From Dinghuibacter silviterrae (lineage in GTDB: Bacteria; Bacteroidota; Bacteroidia; Chitinophagales; Chitinophagaceae), in contig NZ_SODV01000001.1 of NCBI RefSeq assembly GCF_004366355.1, forward strand, positions 2,542,001-2,606,000: a stretch of DNA of 64,000 nt. The letters run 5' to 3'. Below are positions 16,955 through 26,371 of this stretch, one piece after another (the stretch's first letter is position 1; every line of letters begins with the position of its first letter). The notes beneath the pieces were generated by a model that saw only the letters and a list, made by a program, of their open reading frames with translations, had not been told where the DNA came from and did not search any database. The position numbers and the translations under genes are program-made.

Positions 16955-17887
16955 ATGAAGCTTTTTGTAGCAGGCCTTTTTGCTGACCTGGATGATGTTG
17001 ACCTGAAAGAAATGTTTGAACTATACGGTGAAGTAAGATCCGCCAAGGTGATCGTAGACCGCATGACGGGGAAGAGCCGTGGATTCGGGTTTGTTGATAT
17101 GCCCGATGACAATGAGGCCCGCGGGGCCATCGAAACCTTGGATGGAGTAGGCCTGAAGGGTAAGAAAATGTCCGTAAAAGAAGCCGATGCCAGCATGGGC
17201 GGCGCCGGTGGCGGCGGTGGAGACCGCGGCGGCTACGGCGGCGGCGGTGGTGGTGGATATAATCGTGGCGGTGGCGGCGGTGGATACAACCGTGGCGGAG
17301 ACCGCGGTGGCTATGGCGGTGGCGGCGGCGGTGGTTATAACCGTGGCGGCGATCGTGGTGGCTATGGCGGCGGTGGAGACCGTGGTGGTTACGGAGGCGG
17401 TGGCGGCTACAATCGTGATCGCGGCGGGGACCGCGGTGGTTACGGTGGTGGTGGAGACCGCGGCGGCGATCGTGGTGGCTATGGCGGCGGCGGTGGAGAC
17501 CGTGGCGGTTATGGCGGCGGCGGTGGTTACAATCGTGACCGCGGCGGATACGGCAGCGACCGTGGTGGTTCCAGCGATCGTGGCGGCGACCGCGGTGGTT
17601 ACGGCGGCGGCGGTTACAACCGTGACCGCAGCAGCGACCGTGGCGGCTACGGCGGCGATCGCGGTGGCTATGGCGATCGAAGCAGCGGTGGCGGCGATTT
17701 CAACCGCGACCGCGGCAGTTACGGCGACCGGGACTTTAACAGGGACCGTGGCGGCTACAATGACCGGAGCGGCGACCGCGGCGGCTCCTACAACCGCGAT
17801 TATAACAAAGACAATGACGGACCCCGGGAAGACCGTCCGCGCAACAACGACAACGATCAAAACGAAAGCGGCGCAGAGGAAGCATAG
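16955..17887 (+). CDS. RRM RNA-binding protein with a very long RGG-type tail
   Basis: The protein has 310 residues. Residues 1-80 form a single RNA-recognition motif with RNP2 LFVAGL (3-8) and RNP1 KSRGFGFV (40-47). From about residue 86 to the end it is a low-complexity tail of repeated [18 protein letters not shown] and SDRGG units. RRM proteins in Bacteroidota usually carry only a short glycine-rich tail and bind RNA in the cytoplasm. The tail resembles eukaryotic RGG/RG domains that bind RNA and drive condensation. The gene is monocistronic and ends in a strong terminator. Confidence 0.95.
   Translation: MKLFVAGLFADLDDVDLKEMFELYGEVRSAKVIVDRMTGKSRGFGFVDMPDDNEARGAIETLDGVGLKGKKMSVKEADASMGGAGGGGGDRGGYGGGGGGGYNRGGGGGGYNRGGDRGGYGGGGGGGYNRGGDRGGYGGGGDRGGYGGGGGYNRDRGGDRGGYGGGGDRGGDRGGYGGGGGDRGGYGGGGGYNRDRGGYGSDRGGSSDRGGDRGGYGGGGYNRDRSSDRGGYGGDRGGYGDRSSGGGDFNRDRGSYGDRDFNRDRGGYNDRSGDRGGSYNRDYNKDNDGPREDRPRNNDNDQNESGAEEA
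17200..17800 (+). repeat. GGC/GGT-rich direct repeats encoding the RGG tail
   Basis: Short degenerate units built on GGCGGT, GACCGTGGTGG and TATGGCGGC encode the repeated RGGY and GGGG stretches. The repeat structure also creates long false open frames rich in Ala/Val or Thr/Ala on both strands. The tract may expand or contract by slippage. Confidence 0.8.
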
Positions 17888-17910
17888 CCTGGCGCTCAAC
17901 GATAGTAAGG

Positions 17911-17940
17911 CCCTCACCGGAAAAGGTGAGGGTTTTTTTT
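17911..17940 (+). terminator. Rho-independent terminator of the RRM gene
   Basis: CCCTCACC (17911-17918) pairs with GGTGAGGG (17925-17932) around a GGAAAA loop and is followed by eight T residues. It starts 23 bases after the RRM stop. The convergent permease stop lies right at the T-run. Confidence 0.92.
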
Positions 17941-20299
17941 ATTCATTCCGCAAGCTGTCGACAGGATTGGCCCGGGCCGTGCGCAACGCCTGAAGGCTGA
18001 CCGTAAGGATGGCCAACAGGGCGACACCCAGACCCGAAACGATCAGTATCCACGGGCTGACCGTAACGCGATAGGCAAACTGCCGAAGCCACCCCTGCAT
18101 CACCCACCAGGCCAGGGGGGCGGCGATAACCACCGCCAGCCCCACCAGTGCCAGGAAGTCCCTGGTCAGCAGCCCCACCAGGGTGCCCACGCCCGCGCCC
18201 AGTACTTTCCGAATACCCACTTCTTTGGTCCGCTGAAGGGTGGCAAAGGTCGAGAGCCCGAACAACCCCAGACAGGCGATCCCGATGGTGAGCAGGGTAA
18301 AGGCGCCCAAGAGTCCCGCCATGCGGATCTGGGTAGTATACAACTGTTCAAAGGCGTCATCGGCGAACTGATAGGAAAAGGGGAAAAGGGAAGGGTAGCG
18401 GCGGTAGATTTTTTCCAGGGAAGCTAGCAGGGCATGAGTGTCGGCGTCCGGCCTGGTACGTATCAGCAGGGTGCCTCCCCCGCCAAAGGAGCCGTTGCTC
18501 GCGGTGATATAGACGGGGTCCGGTTTCCGGATCAGCGACTCGAAGACAAAGTCTTTGACGACGCCGGCGATCTTTGACACACGCATGCCCGGCGCCCGGA
18601 GGCCACGGGGATCCGCAGGGAGACCGAGCGCCTTGACGGCGGTTTCATTAAGGACGACATTCCGGGGATCCGCTGACCAGAAGGGGTCGGTGGGACGAAG
18701 CCGCCAGCGGATCTGAAGGGCGTCGATAAAGGCGCTGTCCGTCTCCATATCGGTTACCATAAGGGGGTTGGCGGCAAAGGCGCCGTCCTGGATGGTAATC
18801 ATGCCGATGCCACCGAAAAGACCGTTGAGGGAGACGCTGGTGGCGGTCACCGCCGGCAGGGCGGCGACTTCAGCCTGAAAGGCCTGATAATGCGGTGCCA
18901 TCGTCCGGTCAAACCGGACCATCAAAAGGTGTTCCCGGTTCAGACCGATGTCTTTATGAAGGAAAAAATAGATCTGCTTTTTCATCACGGTCAGCGAAAT
19001 GATCATGGCCGTAGCGACCGTGAACTGGAGTACGGTCAATACCCGCCGGACGGCCCTGCCTCTTGACGGCGCGCTGATATTGTCCATGGGATTAAAGGCG
19101 GACATCACCAGGGCAGGATAGCTCCCGGCAAGGAGGATGGTGACAGCCATCAACAGGGCGGCGGCGGCGATAAAACGGGGCGAGCCGGTGAATGCGTCGT
19201 CGATGTGCAATCGCAGGAGTTCGAGAAAGGGTTCTTTGAACAACCCGAACAACAACAACCCGAGGGCGAAAGCCAGACCGGCGTAAAGGGCCGATTCCAC
19301 GTAAAATTGTGTCGCCAGGTTTCCCTTGCCTGCCCCCAGCGTCTTACGGACCCCGATCTCGCGGGCACGGACAGACGCCCGGGCGGTCGCCAGGCTCATA
19401 TAGTTGATCAGGGCCAGCGCCAGGATCAGACCGGCCACAATGGAGAAGATGCGAAGGTATTCGTGTTCGGTGGCCCGGCCGACGTGCATCTCCAGGTGCT
19501 CCTGTTGCATGGGCTCCAGGGCATAACGGTAAGACCCGGTGGTGTGGTAATAGGTCGTGTCTAGGTGGTGAGCCGCCAGCTGGCGGAGGACGTGCAGGAC
19601 CGAGGCCGTGTCCGCTGCGCTCCGGAGCTGTATGTATGTTTTGAAGTTGCCGGGTTCGACGTTTTGCTCCATTTTGATCGTCCACTGCTTGTCTTCCATG
19701 AAGGCAAAGCTGGACAGGGAACAAAGCGCGTCGAAGTCCAGGTACGCGTTGCTGGGCGGATCCGCGGCGACACCGGTTACTTCGAAGGTGTATTTGCCGT
19801 TGTACGACAGTCGTTTCCCTACGGGGTCTTCGCTCCCGTAGAGTTTTTGGGCAAGGGTCCGGCTGAGGACGATGGTAAAAGGCCGGTTGAGCACCGTCGC
19901 CGGGTCGCCCTTGTCGAGGCGGAACGAAAACTGCTGGAAGAAATTGTCGTCCACGAACAACGGCTTTCGCGGAACGACATCACCGAGACGGAACTTACCG
20001 GGAAACATGTCGACGCGGGTATAACGCACCACCCCTGGCGCCGCCTGGGCCAGCCGCGGGCCTGTCATAAAGGACATCGATTCCGAGAAGGACGCCTTGT
20101 CGGCAGGGGACACTGAATATATGGAAAAGGTCCGGTCCCGGTTTGCCTGGAACAGGTCGTAGCTGTACTCGTGGACGAGGTAAAGCAGGATGAGCAGACA
20201 GGCACAAAGGGCCGTACCCAGACCGCCGATATTGATCGCGCTGTAGACGGGGTTTTTCAAAAGCCCTCTCCAGGCGGTAGCGATATAATTTCTCAGCAT
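17939..20299 (-). CDS. MacB/FtsX-like ABC permease (two FtsX domains)
   Basis: The protein has 786 residues. The N-terminus MLRNYIATAWRGLLKN starts the typical Bacteroidota FtsX-like permease. Hydrophobic segments are near residues 20-40, 285-305, 335-355, 380-400 and 430-445, and a second FtsX domain is at about 665-780 (LGLFGLSTFATLQRTKEVGIRKVLGAG). A periplasmic MacB-PCD-like domain sits between segments. No ATPase gene is adjacent, as is usual for these orphans, which probably share a LolD/MacB-type ATPase. The substrate is unknown. It ends convergent with the RRM gene and is divergent from prpB. Confidence 0.9.
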   Translation of the reverse strand: MLRNYIATAWRGLLKNPVYSAINIGGLGTALCACLLILLYLVHEYSYDLFQANRDRTFSIYSVSPADKASFSESMSFMTGPRLAQAAPGVVRYTRVDMFPGKFRLGDVVPRKPLFVDDNFFQQFSFRLDKGDPATVLNRPFTIVLSRTLAQKLYGSEDPVGKRLSYNGKYTFEVTGVAADPPSNAYLDFDALCSLSSFAFMEDKQWTIKMEQNVEPGNFKTYIQLRSAADTASVLHVLRQLAAHHLDTTYYHTTGSYRYALEPMQQEHLEMHVGRATEHEYLRIFSIVAGLILALALINYMSLATARASVRAREIGVRKTLGAGKGNLATQFYVESALYAGLAFALGLLLFGLFKEPFLELLRLHIDDAFTGSPRFIAAAALLMAVTILLAGSYPALVMSAFNPMDNISAPSRGRAVRRVLTVLQFTVATAMIISLTVMKKQIYFFLHKDIGLNREHLLMVRFDRTMAPHYQAFQAEVAALPAVTATSVSLNGLFGGIGMITIQDGAFAANPLMVTDMETDSAFIDALQIRWRLRPTDPFWSADPRNVVLNETAVKALGLPADPRGLRAPGMRVSKIAGVVKDFVFESLIRKPDPVYITASNGSFGGGGTLLIRTRPDADTHALLASLEKIYRRYPSLFPFSYQFADDAFEQLYTTQIRMAGLLGAFTLLTIGIACLGLFGLSTFATLQRTKEVGIRKVLGAGVGTLVGLLTRDFLALVGLAVVIAAPLAWWVMQGWLRQFAYRVTVSPWILIVSGLGVALLAILTVSLQALRTARANPVDSLRNE

Positions 20300-20414
20300 C
20301 GGAAGGTTTGCAGAAAAAAAGATGCCGCTATTATATTGTGTTGGCTATGAGACGGTTAGAGGGCGGTATAAAAACAACTGTTCGCTTTTGATATAAAACG
20401 ACGTCCGGTTTCGA

Positions 20415-20422
20415 TACATTTG
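20415..20422 (+). promoter_or_regulatory. Candidate promoter of the prpBCD operon
   Basis: TACATTTG is a perfect TAnnTTTG box 19 bases before the prpB ATG. A TTTG at 20387-20390 could be the -33 element, although the spacing of 24 bases is slightly long. The leader would be only about a dozen bases. Confidence 0.5.
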
Positions 20423-20441
20423 CGGCCTAAACGATTTGTCG

Positions 20442-21332
20442 ATGCCCGATGTTTCCCCCGGAACGCGTTTCCGCGAGGCCATGGCCCATGAAAAACCCCT
20501 GCAGGTCGTAGGGACGATCAACGCCAACCACGCCCTGCTCGCGACACAGGCAGGGTTCAAAGCCATTTACCTGTCCGGGGGCGGTGTCGCCGCCGGTTCC
20601 CTGGGTATCCCCGACCTGGGGATCACGAACCTGGAGGATGTTTTGGTAGACATCGACCGGATCACCAATGTGACGAATACCCCTTTGCTGGTAGACGTGG
20701 ACACGGGTTTCGGCCCTTCGGCCTTTAACGTCGCCCGGACCGTCAAGGCCCTGATCAAGGCCGGCGCCGCCGCCCTGCACATCGAGGACCAGGTTGGCGC
20801 CAAACGGTGCGGACACCGGCCCGGCAAAGAAGTCGTGACCCGCGAGGAAATGGTCGACCGCATCAAAGCCGCCGTTGACGCGCGTACAGACCCGGGTTTT
20901 GTCATCGGCGCCCGCACCGACGCCATTGCCGTGGAAGGAATGGACAAGGCCCTGGAGCGGGCCGTGGCCTATAAAGAGGCCGGGGCGGATTTTATTTTTG
21001 CAGAGGCCGTTCCGGAGCTGGGATTATACCGTAAGTTCGAGGAAGCCACGGGGATACCCGTGCTGGCCAACATCACCGAGTTCGGGATGACACCGCTCTA
21101 CACGGTGGACGAGCTCCGGGCCGCGGGCGTAGGGCTGGTGCTGTATCCATTGTCCGCCTTCCGTGCGGCCAACAAGGCGGCGCTCAACGTCTTCCAGGCC
21201 ATCCGCCGCGACGGCAGCCAGAAGGGCGTGGTGGATACGATGCAGACCCGGGCTGAGTTGTACGATAGCATCGGGTACTATGATTACGAGCGGAAGCTCG
21301 ACGAACTTTTCAAACAACAACATCATGGATAG
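20442..21332 (+). CDS. prpB: PrpB, 2-methylisocitrate lyase
   Basis: The ATG at 20442 gives 296 residues (a TTG six bases upstream is less likely). PrpB splits 2-methylisocitrate into pyruvate and succinate at the end of the methylcitrate cycle of propionate breakdown. The catalytic loop KRCGH is at residues 121-125 with C123, and the Mg-binding region VDVDTGFG is near 85-91. The C-terminal helix is complete. Its stop overlaps the prpC start by eight bases. Confidence 0.95.
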   Translation: MPDVSPGTRFREAMAHEKPLQVVGTINANHALLATQAGFKAIYLSGGGVAAGSLGIPDLGITNLEDVLVDIDRITNVTNTPLLVDVDTGFGPSAFNVARTVKALIKAGAAALHIEDQVGAKRCGHRPGKEVVTREEMVDRIKAAVDARTDPGFVIGARTDAIAVEGMDKALERAVAYKEAGADFIFAEAVPELGLYRKFEEATGIPVLANITEFGMTPLYTVDELRAAGVGLVLYPLSAFRAANKAALNVFQAIRRDGSQKGVVDTMQTRAELYDSIGYYDYERKLDELFKQQHHG

Positions 21333-22479
21333 CACCACCCCTGGCTTCAAACCTAAAAAAAGCGTCGCCCTCTCGGGCGTCCCCGCCGGTAACACCGCGC
21401 TTAGCACGGTCGGCCATACCGGTAACGATCTCCACTACCGCGGTTATGACATCCAGGAGCTGGCCGAAGGCGCCACCTTCGAGGAGACCGCCTACCTGCT
21501 GATCTATGGTGAGTTGCCCGGCGCCGCCCGGCTAAAGGCCTATAAAACCCATCTGCAATCCTTACGAGGTCTCCCCGCGGCGGCCAGGCTCGCGTTGGAG
21601 CAACTGCCGCCATCGGCGCACCCGATGGACGTCCTGCGTACATATACCTCCGTCCTGGGGACGCTGCTTCCGGAGAGAGAGGACCATCCCGTGGCGGGTG
21701 CCCGGCACATCGCCGACAAGCTTCTGGCGAGCTACGCGTCCGCCTTGCTCTACTGGTATCACTTCTCCCACAACGGGACCGTCATAGATGTGGAGACGCA
21801 CGACGACACGATCGCCGCCCACTTCCTGCACCTCCTTCACGGGAAAAAGGCCCCGGCCACCTGGGAGAAGGCCATGCATGTTTCCCTAAACCTGTACGCG
21901 GAGCACGAGTTCAACGCGTCCACCTTTACCGCGCGTGTCATCGCCGGCACGGGCTCCGACATGTACTCCGCGATCACCGGCGCCATCGGGGCACTCCGGG
22001 GTCCCAAACACGGGGGCGCCAACGAAGTGGCCTTTGACATCCAAAGCCGTTATGGCTCCGTGGCCGAGGCGGAAGCGGATATCCGCTCCCGCCTGGAGAA
22101 AAAGGAAGTGATCATCGGTTTCGGGCATCCGGTGTATACCGTGTCCGACCCCCGCAACCCCATCATCCGGGAAGTGGCCCGCGGCCTGTCCAGGGAATCC
22201 GGGGATATGTTGCTTTTCAACGTAGCCGAGGCCCTGGAAACGCTGATGTGGAACGAGAAAAAAATGTTCCCCAACCTGGACTGGTTCTCCGCCGTCTCCT
22301 ATCACCTGATGGGTGTACCCACGGCCTTCTTTACGCCGCTCTTCGTGATTGCCCGCGTCACCGGCTGGAGCGCTCACGTCATCGAACAACGCCAGGACGG
22401 CAAGATCATCCGCCCCAGCGCGAATTACACCGGCCCCGATAACAGACCATTCATTCCTTTAGAAAAAAGACCCGCATGA
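21325..22479 (+). CDS. prpC: PrpC, 2-methylcitrate synthase
   Basis: The ATG at 21325 lies eight bases inside the prpB end and gives 384 residues. The enzyme joins propionyl-CoA and oxaloacetate. Citrate-synthase catalytic residues are visible: H194 in EHEFNAST, H268 in GFGHPVY and D319 in NLDWFSA, together with GPKHGGANE. The short length and the operon with prpB and prpD favour methylcitrate synthase over the TCA-cycle enzyme. The start was chosen because upstream in-frame codons belong to the prpB sequence. It overlaps prpD by ATGA. Confidence 0.95.
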   Translation: MDSTTPGFKPKKSVALSGVPAGNTALSTVGHTGNDLHYRGYDIQELAEGATFEETAYLLIYGELPGAARLKAYKTHLQSLRGLPAAARLALEQLPPSAHPMDVLRTYTSVLGTLLPEREDHPVAGARHIADKLLASYASALLYWYHFSHNGTVIDVETHDDTIAAHFLHLLHGKKAPATWEKAMHVSLNLYAEHEFNASTFTARVIAGTGSDMYSAITGAIGALRGPKHGGANEVAFDIQSRYGSVAEAEADIRSRLEKKEVIIGFGHPVYTVSDPRNPIIREVARGLSRESGDMLLFNVAEALETLMWNEKKMFPNLDWFSAVSYHLMGVPTAFFTPLFVIARVTGWSAHVIEQRQDGKIIRPSANYTGPDNRPFIPLEKRPA

Positions 22480-23909
22480 GCCCTCAACCTGATAAAGTTC
22501 TTATTGATATTGCCGACTACGTCCTGAACTACGATATAACTTCCGACCTGGCCTGGAGCACGGCGCACTACTGTTTGCTCGACACGATCGGTTGCGGCCT
22601 GGAGGCCCTGACCTATCCCGCCTGTACCAAGCTCCTGGGCCCGGTGGTCCCCGGCACGATCGTACCCAACGGCGCCAAGGTGCCCGGTACGTCCTATCAA
22701 CTGGACCCCGTACAGGCGGCTTTTAACATCGGCGCTATTATCCGCTGGCTGGACTTTAACGATACCTGGCTGGCCGCCGAATGGGGCCATCCTTCCGACA
22801 ACCTGGGCGGCATCCTGGCCACAGCAGACTGGCTTTCGCGGACAGCCGTCGCCGCGGGCAAACCGCCCCTGAAGATGAAGGCTGTCCTGGACGCGATGAT
22901 CCGCGCCCACGAGGTCCAGGGGGTCATCGCCCTGGAGAATTCGTTCAACAAGGTGGGGCTGGACCACGTCCTCCTGGTCAAGCTCGCGTCCACCGCCGTC
23001 GTTGGCCGCCTGCTCGGCCTCAACCGGGACGAGCTCATCAACGCCCTGTCGCTGGTGTTTGTGGACGGGCAGGCGCTCCGGACCTACCGTCACGCACCCA
23101 ACACCGGGAGCCGCAAGTCCTGGGCCGCGGGTGACGCCACCGCCCGGGCCGTGCGCCTCGCCCTGATCGCACGTACCGGGGAAATGGGGTATCCCTCCGT
23201 GCTGACGGCCCCGACCTGGGGTTTTTATGACGTCTCCTTCAAGGGACAGGCGTTTAAGTTCCAGCGCCCGTACGGGAGCTATGTGATGGAAAACGTCCTT
23301 TTCAAAATATCCTTCCCCGCCGAGTTCCATTCCCAAACCGCCGTGGAAGCCGCGATGACCCTGCACGCCCGATTAAAAGCCGAAGGCCGCAGCGCCGGGG
23401 ACATCCGGCACATCCGCATCCGCACCCACGAGGCCGCCATCCGGATCATCGACAAGAAGGGGCCGTTGAACAACCCCGCCGACCGTGACCATTGTATCCA
23501 GTACATGATCGCCGTCCCCCTCCTGTTCGGCCGGCTGACCGCCGCGGACTACGAAGACACGGTTGCCGCCGATCCCCGGATAGACCCGCTCCGCGCCAAG
23601 ATGGAATGCGTGGAAGACCCCCAGTTTACCGCGGACTATCACGACCCCGAAAAGCGGTCCATCGCCAATGCGCTTACTGTGGAGTTTAACGACGGCACCG
23701 TATGGGACGAAGTCGTCGTCGAATACCCCATCGGCCACAAACGCCGGCGGGACGAGGGCATCCCCGAGCTGTTGAAAAAGTTCCGCGTCAACCTGGCACG
23801 CGTGTATGCGCGCAAGCAGCAGGAGAACGTGCTCGCGCTCTCCCTCGACTTCCCGCGGTTGATCGAGCTGCCGGTGCACGAGTGGGTCGACGCGCTGGCG
23901 CACGCCTGA
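22476..23909 (+). CDS. prpD: PrpD, 2-methylcitrate dehydratase (MmgE/PrpD family)
   Basis: The protein has 477 residues, typical for PrpD. It dehydrates 2-methylcitrate to 2-methyl-cis-aconitate. MmgE/PrpD signatures include [11 protein letters not shown] near the N-terminus, [21 protein letters not shown] near residues 90-110 and [16 protein letters not shown] near 205-220. It overlaps prpC as ATGA, so prpBCD is one translationally coupled operon. No prpF/acnD is present, consistent with the PrpD route using a housekeeping aconitase for rehydration. Confidence 0.95.
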   Translation: MSPQPDKVLIDIADYVLNYDITSDLAWSTAHYCLLDTIGCGLEALTYPACTKLLGPVVPGTIVPNGAKVPGTSYQLDPVQAAFNIGAIIRWLDFNDTWLAAEWGHPSDNLGGILATADWLSRTAVAAGKPPLKMKAVLDAMIRAHEVQGVIALENSFNKVGLDHVLLVKLASTAVVGRLLGLNRDELINALSLVFVDGQALRTYRHAPNTGSRKSWAAGDATARAVRLALIARTGEMGYPSVLTAPTWGFYDVSFKGQAFKFQRPYGSYVMENVLFKISFPAEFHSQTAVEAAMTLHARLKAEGRSAGDIRHIRIRTHEAAIRIIDKKGPLNNPADRDHCIQYMIAVPLLFGRLTAADYEDTVAADPRIDPLRAKMECVEDPQFTADYHDPEKRSIANALTVEFNDGTVWDEVVVEYPIGHKRRRDEGIPELLKKFRVNLARVYARKQQENVLALSLDFPRLIELPVHEWVDALAHA

Positions 23910-23945
23910 GTGTCCGGTATCGATACAGTGACCACCCGGAAAATT

Positions 23946-23967
23946 CTGGCAATCCTTTGGTTGCCAG
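23946..23967 (+). other. Small hairpin in the prpD-permease gap
   Basis: CTGGCAA (23946-23952) pairs with TTGCCAG (23961-23967) around an eight-base loop, in the 98-base gap between prpD and the next gene. No T-run follows, so it is at best a weak attenuating or processing structure. Confidence 0.35.
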
Positions 23968-24007
23968 TTGGTTGAAAAGCTGGCGCCGTTTTCGCGCCGG
24001 AGACGCT

Positions 24008-26371
24008 ATGCTGCGCAACTTCCTTGTCACTTCCTGGAGAAACCTGACCAAGAACAGGGTCTATTCGCTGATCAATATCCTCGGCCTCGCCGCCGGCATG
24101 GCGGTCGCCTTGCTGATCGGTTTGTGGATGGCGGACGAGCTGTCCTTCGATCATTATTTTCCCCGCCACCAGCGCATCGCGCAGGCGATGAACACACAGA
24201 CGATCAACGGGGAGGTAAAGACCGGCAACACCATGTCGCTGGCGGCCGGTCTGGAAATGCGCGATAAATGGACGGCCGAGTTTCGCTCCGTGTCGCTGGC
24301 CAGTTGGAACCTGACCCACATCCTGGGCCAGGGGGAGGTGAAGATCACCCAGGAGGGGATGTTTGTCCAACCGGCTTTTGCCGACATCTTCAGCCTGAAG
24401 ATGATCGAAGGCGACCGGGGCACGTTGAACGATCCGTCCTCCCTTTTGCTCAATGCCTCCACGGCCAAGGCCTTGTTCGGCGGGCAAGATCCGCTGGGGA
24501 AAACGGTGCGGGTCGACAACCAGTATGATATGAAAGTGGCCGGTGTGTTCGAGGATTTCCCGGTGAACACCACCTTCGCCCGGACGCATTTGCTGATGCC
24601 CTGGGCCAGGTACGTCGCCCTGGAACCGGACGGGTTCGCCCGTTGGCAAACCCAGTGGGACAACCATTCCTGGCAGGTGTTTGCGGAATTGAATCCCGGT
24701 GTGGACATGGCCAGGACGAGCGCCGCCCTGGGCCCGGTGGTCCGTCAGCACCGTGCAGACCTCAAAGAAGACCTGTTGTTGCAACCCATGGACAACTGGC
24801 ATTTGTACAACGAGTTCAAAAACGGCGTGATCGTGGGCGGCCGGATCGAGTTTGTGCGGATGTTCGGTCTCATCGGTGGATTCGTGTTGTTGTTGGCCTG
24901 TATCAACTTTATGAACCTGAGCACGGCCCGCAGTGAAAGGCGGGCCCGCGAAGTCGGCGTCCGCAAAACGCTGGGCTCGCTCAGGTCGCAACTGGTGGCC
25001 CAGTTATATACCGAGTCCATCCTCGTGGCCTTCATCGCCCTGGCGTTCGCATTTGTGTTCGTTCGTCTGAGCCTTCCCTTTTTCAACACGCTTTCGGGCA
25101 AAGCCATGACCCTTCCTTTCGGCGACGCCCGGTTCTGGGCGCTGACGCTGGGTTTCGCCTTGTTTACGGGGCTGGTGTCGGGTTCTTATCCGGCCTTGTA
25201 TCTTTCTTCGTTCAAACCCATCCGGGTGCTCAAGGGGACCTTCAAAACGGGCCGCGGGGCGGCTCTTCCAAGAAAAGTGCTGGTGGTCGTCCAGTTCACG
25301 GTCTCGGTGGCGCTCATCATCGGCACGATCATCGTTTTCCGGCAGATCCAATACGCCAGGAACCGGTCCACAGGGTATGAGCAGGCGGGGCTGATCGTCA
25401 TCAAAATGAGCACCCCCGATATACACGGCCGCTACGACGCGCTCAGGTCGGACCTGATCCGGACAGGCGTGGTCGCAGATATGGCGGAATCGAACAGCTC
25501 CACGACCCATATCGTCAGCAGCCAGAGCGGTTTTACATGGGAGGGGATGGATCCCCATACAAAACCCGAACTCGCCTATGTGTCCGTGACGCATGACTAC
25601 GGGCACACGGTACAATGGCAGATCGCGGAAGGCAGGGATTTCTCCCGGTCTTTTCCCACGGACACGGGCGCCATGATCCTGAACGAGTCGGCCGTAAAAC
25701 AAATGGGGCTCCGGTTGGGCATGACGCTTCATAAAGATGGGCAAGACCACAGGGTCATCGGTATTGTCCGGGACATGGTCATGGGATCCCCGTACACCCC
25801 CGTGGCGCCGACGGTCTATTTCCTTGACTACGACTGGACCGAGTCCCTGTTGCTGCGGCTGGACAAACCGCTCCCCGAGGCCCTGCCGCGGGTCGCGGCC
25901 GTGTTGGCGCGCTATAACCCGGGCGCTCCTTTCGACTACCACCTGGTGGACGACGACTATGCGCTCAAGTTCTCCGACGAGAAACGCATCGGGAACCTGG
26001 CGTGCGTATTCGCCGCCCTGGCCATCTTTATTTCCTGTCTGGGCTTATTTGGACTGGCGGGTTTTGTGGCGGAGCAACGCACCAAGGAAATGGGTGTCCG
26101 CAAAGTGTTGGGTGCTTCGGTTTTCCACCTTTGGAAACTCCAGTCGTCGGAATTTATTTTCCTGGTGCTCCTGTCCTGTCTGATCGCCATGCCGCTGGCG
26201 GGCTTTTACCTGCAACGATGGCTAGAAGGCTATGCGTACCATACCCCGCTTCCGGGTTGGGTATTCGGGATCGCGGCGCTGGGCGCCCTGGTCATCACGG
26301 TGGTTACAGTCAGCGTGCAATCGGTCCGGGCGGCGCTCGCGAATCCGGTGCGGAGCCTGCGCACGGAATAA
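24008..26371 (+). CDS. MacB/FtsX-like ABC permease (two FtsX domains)
   Basis: The ATG at 24008 gives 787 residues and the family-typical start MLRNFLVTSWRNLTKN; upstream in-frame codons overlap prpD in another frame and are not used. The N-terminal membrane segment, MacB-PCD-like periplasmic domain, first FtsX domain (about residues 285-400) and second FtsX domain (about 665-780, LGLFGLAGFVAEQRTKEMGVRKVLGAS) are all present. It is a paralogue of the permease at 17939-20299 on the other side of prpBCD. No ATPase gene is adjacent. Its stop abuts the stop of the PKD protein gene without a base between them. Confidence 0.9.
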   Translation: MLRNFLVTSWRNLTKNRVYSLINILGLAAGMAVALLIGLWMADELSFDHYFPRHQRIAQAMNTQTINGEVKTGNTMSLAAGLEMRDKWTAEFRSVSLASWNLTHILGQGEVKITQEGMFVQPAFADIFSLKMIEGDRGTLNDPSSLLLNASTAKALFGGQDPLGKTVRVDNQYDMKVAGVFEDFPVNTTFARTHLLMPWARYVALEPDGFARWQTQWDNHSWQVFAELNPGVDMARTSAALGPVVRQHRADLKEDLLLQPMDNWHLYNEFKNGVIVGGRIEFVRMFGLIGGFVLLLACINFMNLSTARSERRAREVGVRKTLGSLRSQLVAQLYTESILVAFIALAFAFVFVRLSLPFFNTLSGKAMTLPFGDARFWALTLGFALFTGLVSGSYPALYLSSFKPIRVLKGTFKTGRGAALPRKVLVVVQFTVSVALIIGTIIVFRQIQYARNRSTGYEQAGLIVIKMSTPDIHGRYDALRSDLIRTGVVADMAESNSSTTHIVSSQSGFTWEGMDPHTKPELAYVSVTHDYGHTVQWQIAEGRDFSRSFPTDTGAMILNESAVKQMGLRLGMTLHKDGQDHRVIGIVRDMVMGSPYTPVAPTVYFLDYDWTESLLLRLDKPLPEALPRVAAVLARYNPGAPFDYHLVDDDYALKFSDEKRIGNLACVFAALAIFISCLGLFGLAGFVAEQRTKEMGVRKVLGASVFHLWKLQSSEFIFLVLLSCLIAMPLAGFYLQRWLEGYAYHTPLPGWVFGIAALGALVITVVTVSVQSVRAALANPVRSLRTE

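Noticed and set aside
17200-17800. Possible CRISPR-like repeats
   Set aside because: The repeats are short, degenerate, in-frame and code for the RGG tail; there are no unique spacers or cas genes.
17021-17993. Val/Ala/Thr-rich frames on both strands across the RRM tail
   Set aside because: They arise from reading the GGC/GGT repeats of the RGG tail in other frames and have no domain.
23639-24991. Minus-strand frame of 450 codons
   Set aside because: It is antisense to prpD and the permease gene and has no family match.
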